A stretch of 64,000 nt of DNA from the NCBI RefSeq assembly GCF_036021035.1, contig NZ_CP107930.1, positions 496,001-560,000 on the forward strand. The letters run 5' to 3'. Origin of the DNA: Kineococcus sp. NBC_00420. Its GTDB lineage: Bacteria; Actinomycetota; Actinomycetes; Actinomycetales; Kineococcaceae. Positions 60,834-64,000 of this stretch are shown one piece after another. Position 1 is the stretch's first letter, and the number at the start of each line of letters is the position of its first letter. The translations under genes were made by a program, and so were the position numbers. Under the pieces are notes generated by a model. That model searched no databases. It was not told the origin of the DNA and saw only the letters and a list, made by a program, of their open reading frames with translations.

Positions 60834-61558
60834 CGGTCTCCTCCACGGCGTTGCCTGATCTGGGTCTGCATGACGAAGCGGCGCAAGCGGTCCGCGGCGG
60901 GCACCGGCTCGCTGAAGGCGACGACGACCTCGACGAGGTCGGGGTCGAGGGAGTCCAGTGAGCGGACCACCTGACCGACCTGGTCGAGCGGGGCGCCGTC
61001 GAGCTCGAAGGACATCCGCACCAGCCGCCCCAGCCGCAGCCAGGAACCGCCCCCCACGGACAGCGCCGACCCGCCCTCGCTGAGGTCCACCAGGTGGCCC
61101 TCGAGCAGGGGCTCCACCACGCCGTCGGCGAGGTCGGCCTCGCGCTGCAGGGGGTCGCCCTCCACCGGGGAGAGCCGGACCGACCCGGAGGCCGGGACCC
61201 GGGCGTAGCGGCGACGCTGTTCGACCACGACCTCGCTGGAGGGCGCGAGGTCCCAGGCCGAGACCCGGCGACGGACGACCTCGGCGATCAGGAACTCCTG
61301 CCGGCTCTGGCCGCGCGCCCCCGCCCAGGCGACCGTCACGGGCAGCCCGGGGGCCACCACGTGCAGGTCACCGCGGAAGCTGGGTGCCGCGACCACGAGA
61401 CTGCCCTCGTGGGCGTCCTCGACCCGCGTGGGGAGCCGGATGAGGTCCCCACCGAAGGTGTCCGGCATCTGCAGCTCCACCCAGACCCGGTGGTTGAGGC
61501 CGGGCCACTGCGTGGCGGCGCGGCTCAGCTCCGCCCCCGGAGCAGCACGTCTGGCCAT
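60830..61558 (-). CDS. PilZ-domain (YcgR-like) protein
   Basis: A 242-residue two-domain protein from ATG 61558. Residues about 20-110 are a YcgR-N-like barrel (LNHRVWVELQMPDTFGGDLI; RGDLHVVAPGLPVTVAWAGA). Residues about 117-235 are PilZ: the c-di-GMP motif RxxxR is in VEQRRRYARVPASG and DxSxxG in GHLVDLSEGGSALSV. YcgR-type proteins slow the flagellar motor when c-di-GMP is high. Follows the FlhF-like gene, with 70 bp between. Confidence 0.88.
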   Translation of the reverse strand: MARRAAPGAELSRAATQWPGLNHRVWVELQMPDTFGGDLIRLPTRVEDAHEGSLVVAAPSFRGDLHVVAPGLPVTVAWAGARGQSRQEFLIAEVVRRRVSAWDLAPSSEVVVEQRRRYARVPASGSVRLSPVEGDPLQREADLADGVVEPLLEGHLVDLSEGGSALSVGGGSWLRLGRLVRMSFELDGAPLDQVGQVVRSLDSLDPDLVEVVVAFSEPVPAADRLRRFVMQTQIRQRRGGDR

Positions 61559-61628
61559 GGGCTCTGTCGTTCTCCGGTTCTGGTCTCGAGGGGTCGGGCG
61601 ATGGGGTGAGTTCGTGAACCGTTGCGGC

Positions 61629-64000
61629 TCAACGCATCCCGTGGTCGCCCGCGGCATCGAGGAGCAGACCGGCCCAGGCGCCGGAGGTGGCGGGGCGTCC
61701 GTCGAGGAAGCCGACGGGGACGTCGAGGGAGAGGACGTCCAGGGGGTCCGGGCTCTCGGCGGCGCGGTGCACGGCCAGGCGACGGGCGGGCAGCCCGACG
61801 GCCTCGAGCGCGCGCAGCAGGCTCGCGACGGCGTGGCTGCGGCGGGTGGCGTCGACGCAGACGACGACGGAGGCGGCACCGATCTCGGCGGCCATGCGGG
61901 CGGCGCGCTCGGCGTCGGCCCCGGTGGGACGGGCCGGGATGGCGACGGTGAGCGGGGCGCTCCAGCGCCGGGCCTGGTCCTGACGGGCCGGCAGCTCCTC
62001 GGCGGTGATGGTGTTCTGCACGTCGGCACGACCCAGCACCAGCGGCGCCTCGGAACCGACCTCGTCGGCGACGAGCAGCGCGGCGGAAACCACGGCGTCG
62101 GCCTCGCCGATGACGACGACCAGCTCACCGGCGCCCACGCGCAGCGGCGCGGGGACCTCGATGTCGCGGGCCAGGCGCAGCACGTCGCCGGTGTCCTGCG
62201 GCTCGCGGTACGGCATCCGCGGCTGCGAGGGACGGTCACTGTAGGTGGTCATCGGCTCACGGTAAGTCAGATCCATGCTCATCGCCTCGTTCTCGTCCCC
62301 GTCGCGTGCACTGGTGGGCTGGTAGGTCCGCTCCGCGGTGCGCGGAGACCGGTCGTCCTGCTCGGGGGCGTACTGGCCCGCGAACTCCTGCTGGTAGGCC
62401 TGGTCGAAGTCACGCGACTCGCCGTGGCCGTTGGCCGTTCCGTTCAGCTGGCCGTTGACGTGGCCGTTGGCGGTTCCGTTGACCTGGCCGTTGAGCTGGT
62501 CGTAGTCGCCGGCCCACTCGCCACGGCGGTCCTCGGCGAACCGGTCGCCGAACTGATCACCGAACTGGTCGGCGAACTGGTCGGCGAACTGGTCGGCCAC
62601 GGCCGCGGGGCGGCGCAGTTCCGGACGACGGGCGGGGCCACGGCCCTCCGGCTCGCCGCGGCGGCCGACCGGGGTGTTGGCGGCTCCGTTGGCCGCACCG
62701 AACTGGTCAGACACGCGATCCTCCGAGCTGCGAACGGTCCGGGTCGAGGCTTCGACCGCGGGGCGACCCGGACGGGGACGAGCGGGCCGCGCAGGCTGCA
62801 TCGTCACCGAGCGTACATCAGCAGTTACTCCAGCCACAGGGGATCGTCCGTAGCGGTGACCCTCTCCCCCGGTGCTGGCCGACGAGCGCATCGAGGCCAC
62901 CGTCGCCGCGAAGGAATCGCTCTCCGTGGAGATCGGCCGGTGCGGGCGCTGCTGGGACGCGATGTCCTGACGCGGGTCCTGACGTGCGACCTGACGCGGG
63001 TCCTGCGAGCGCCCGGCGGTGAACATGGCCTCGAGGCGGTGGGTGCCCTCGGCGGCGTCGGCGGCGGCGAGGACCTCACCGAGGGAGCGGGCCGGTGCGG
63101 TGGTGGCGCCCATGCGGTCGGCCTGGCGGCGACGGACGTCGGCGCGGGCCTCCTCCCGGCGCAGTTCCTGCTCGCGGGCGGCTTCGCGGCGGGCCGTCTC
63201 CTGCGCGTGCCGGCGCTCGGTCTCGTGGGCGTGCTGGCGTTCGATCTCCAGTTGGCGCATCCGCTCCTCTTCCAGGGCTCGACGGTCGGCTTCCTGCTGG
63301 GCTGCGATCTGCTGGGCGGCGAGCTCCTGCTCGTGGCGCTCGTTCGCGAGGCGTTCCTGCTCGAGGCGTTCCTGCTCGAGGCGTTCCTGCTCGAGACGTT
63401 CCTGCTCGAGGCGCTCGGCGCGCTCGATCTCGAGGCGGGCCTCCTCGAGGAGCTGGGCCTCGAACCGCTCGGCGACCAGGTCCTCGTCGCGGTCCTCGGA
63501 CTGGTCCTCGGTGGGGGCCTCGACCTCGGTGCTGTCACCCGTTTGCGCGATCACACCGACCTCCTCGGCATCCGTCCCGGAAACCTTGAACGGCGGTTCC
63601 TGGACGTCGCTGCCGCTGGAGGCGCGGAGCATGTCGAGCAGGCCCTGGCGGGCGGACTCGAAGTCCTCCTCGGGCTGTACGGCGGGCTGTGCGGCGAGGA
63701 CCTGGGGCGCGGCGGGGGCGGGGGTGGCTTCAGCGGCGTCGGCGGCGGCGAGCAGGGCCTCGAAGTCGAGGGACTCGCGTTCCTCCTCCCCCGCCGGGTG
63801 GGCGGTGGTGGAGGCGTCGTCCTGCGCGCCGGCTCCGCCGGTCATGTCGCCGGCGGTGTCGCCGTCCATCTCGACCGTCACCTCGTAGCGCTCCTTGGAG
63901 AAGAAGCCGGCGACACCGCCGGAGCGGATGCGTTCGGCGCGGACGACGCGGGCGGTCTCGCCGTGGGTCTCACGGACCTGCGTCAGCAGCTCCTGCAAGT
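61629..64000 (-). CDS. FlhF-like protein lacking a P-loop, N-terminus outside window
   Basis: At least 789 residues; the frame is open to the window edge and the initial codons are missing. The visible start (LLTQVRETHGETARVVRAER; SGGVAGFFSKERYEVTVEM) matches the B domain of flagellar GTPase FlhF. A very long middle region is acidic and coiled-coil (four LEQER repeats, Glu/Gln/Ala/Arg-rich), then disordered with DQFADQFADQFGDQFGDRF and Asn-Gly repeats. The C-terminal 180 residues (ELVVVIGEADAVVSAALLVA; GAASVVVCVDATRRSHAVA) resemble an SRP-type G domain in order, but have no GxxxxGK[ST]. Probably a flagellar placement/assembly factor that has lost GTPase activity. Confidence 0.7.
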   Translation of the reverse strand, partial: LQELLTQVRETHGETARVVRAERIRSGGVAGFFSKERYEVTVEMDGDTAGDMTGGAGAQDDASTTAHPAGEEERESLDFEALLAAADAAEATPAPAAPQVLAAQPAVQPEEDFESARQGLLDMLRASSGSDVQEPPFKVSGTDAEEVGVIAQTGDSTEVEAPTEDQSEDRDEDLVAERFEAQLLEEARLEIERAERLEQERLEQERLEQERLEQERLANERHEQELAAQQIAAQQEADRRALEEERMRQLEIERQHAHETERRHAQETARREAAREQELRREEARADVRRRQADRMGATTAPARSLGEVLAAADAAEGTHRLEAMFTAGRSQDPRQVARQDPRQDIASQQRPHRPISTESDSFAATVASMRSSASTGGEGHRYGRSPVAGVTADVRSVTMQPARPARPRPGRPAVEASTRTVRSSEDRVSDQFGAANGAANTPVGRRGEPEGRGPARRPELRRPAAVADQFADQFADQFGDQFGDRFAEDRRGEWAGDYDQLNGQVNGTANGHVNGQLNGTANGHGESRDFDQAYQQEFAGQYAPEQDDRSPRTAERTYQPTSARDGDENEAMSMDLTYREPMTTYSDRPSQPRMPYREPQDTGDVLRLARDIEVPAPLRVGAGELVVVIGEADAVVSAALLVADEVGSEAPLVLGRADVQNTITAEELPARQDQARRWSAPLTVAIPARPTGADAERAARMAAEIGAASVVVCVDATRRSHAVASLLRALEAVGLPARRLAVHRAAESPDPLDVLSLDVPVGFLDGRPATSGAWAGLLLDAAGDHGMR
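62538..62597. repeat. 12-bp tandem repeat inside the FlhF-like gene
   Basis: Five in-frame units: gaaccggtcgcc, gaactgatcacc and three identical gaactggtcggc, encoding the repeated DQFA/DQFG tetrapeptide. The identical copies suggest recent expansion by slippage; the number of units may vary between strains. Confidence 0.85.
63348..63407. repeat. 15-bp tandem repeat inside the FlhF-like gene
   Basis: Four units of gaggcgttcctgctc (the fourth has one change), in frame, encoding LEQER four times on the minus strand within the coiled-coil part. Exact copies point to recent duplication. Confidence 0.9.

Overview
The window is very GC-rich, with G/C at nearly every third codon position, GTG/TTG starts and many 4-bp GTGA stop/start overlaps. 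With OleABCD, urease, WYL and MoxR/DUF58/transglutaminase genes this indicates an actinobacterium. csrA, a PilZ protein and a FlhF-like protein at the right end make it a flagellated one. From memory the gene set looks like Kineococcus (Kineosporiales), but no search was run. It is ordinary chromosome with small patches of decay and turnover. No prophage, transposon, CRISPR array or rRNA was seen.

Layout. 0-8 kb: a partial ArsR regulator, a tyrosine recombinase, a Doc-like/RHH toxin-antitoxin pair, a decayed monooxygenase beside its TetR regulator, an acetyltransferase, an M20 peptidase and a GntR regulator. 8.2-13.4 kb: a five-gene catabolic operon (TIM-barrel, fused DhaK-DhaL kinase, RpiB-like, triose-phosphate-isomerase-like, 3-hydroxyacid dehydrogenase). 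It reads as a route from a five-carbon sugar acid through a tetrulose to erythrose-4-phosphate. 13.5-19.2 kb: small regulators, glyoxalase-fold proteins, DinB and WYL genes and a flavin monooxygenase. 19.3-26.5 kb: nitrogen island with an AmiC-like sensor, a GlnR-type box, an NCS1 permease and the ureAB-C-F-G-D operon. 26.5-42.6 kb: unknown protein, P-loop kinase, Rieske lipoprotein, a second recombinase with Cys in place of the catalytic Tyr, MoeB-rhodanese, an oxidoreductase/esterase pair, ZIP, SDR/XRE pair, UppP, BlaI/BlaR1-like pair, VIT transporter and an LGFP-repeat SGNH hydrolase.

42.5-47.3 kb is a patch of poorly recognisable genes, including a coupled hydrolase-hydrolase-membrane operon interrupted at a ten-G tract. 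It abuts the 3' end of tRNA-Leu(GAG). 47.6-51.7 kb is a MoxR-DUF58-transglutaminase operon. 51.8-56.6 kb is the long-chain olefin operon oleA-oleBC-oleD, followed by an App1-like phosphatase gene and a 33-codon gene missed by length filters. 58.2-64 kb holds a PAS-GGDEF protein, csrA, a small membrane protein, PilZ and a FlhF-like protein running off the window: c-di-GMP and flagellar functions.

Regulation is unusually readable. Palindromes sit beside the ArsR, GntR, WYL and BlaI genes, and an 11-bp-phased GlnR array precedes the permease/urease operon. About a dozen genes have a TAnnnT hexamer 6-9 nt before the start codon, the signature of leaderless transcripts. All assignments rest on reading the sequence and remembered family motifs.
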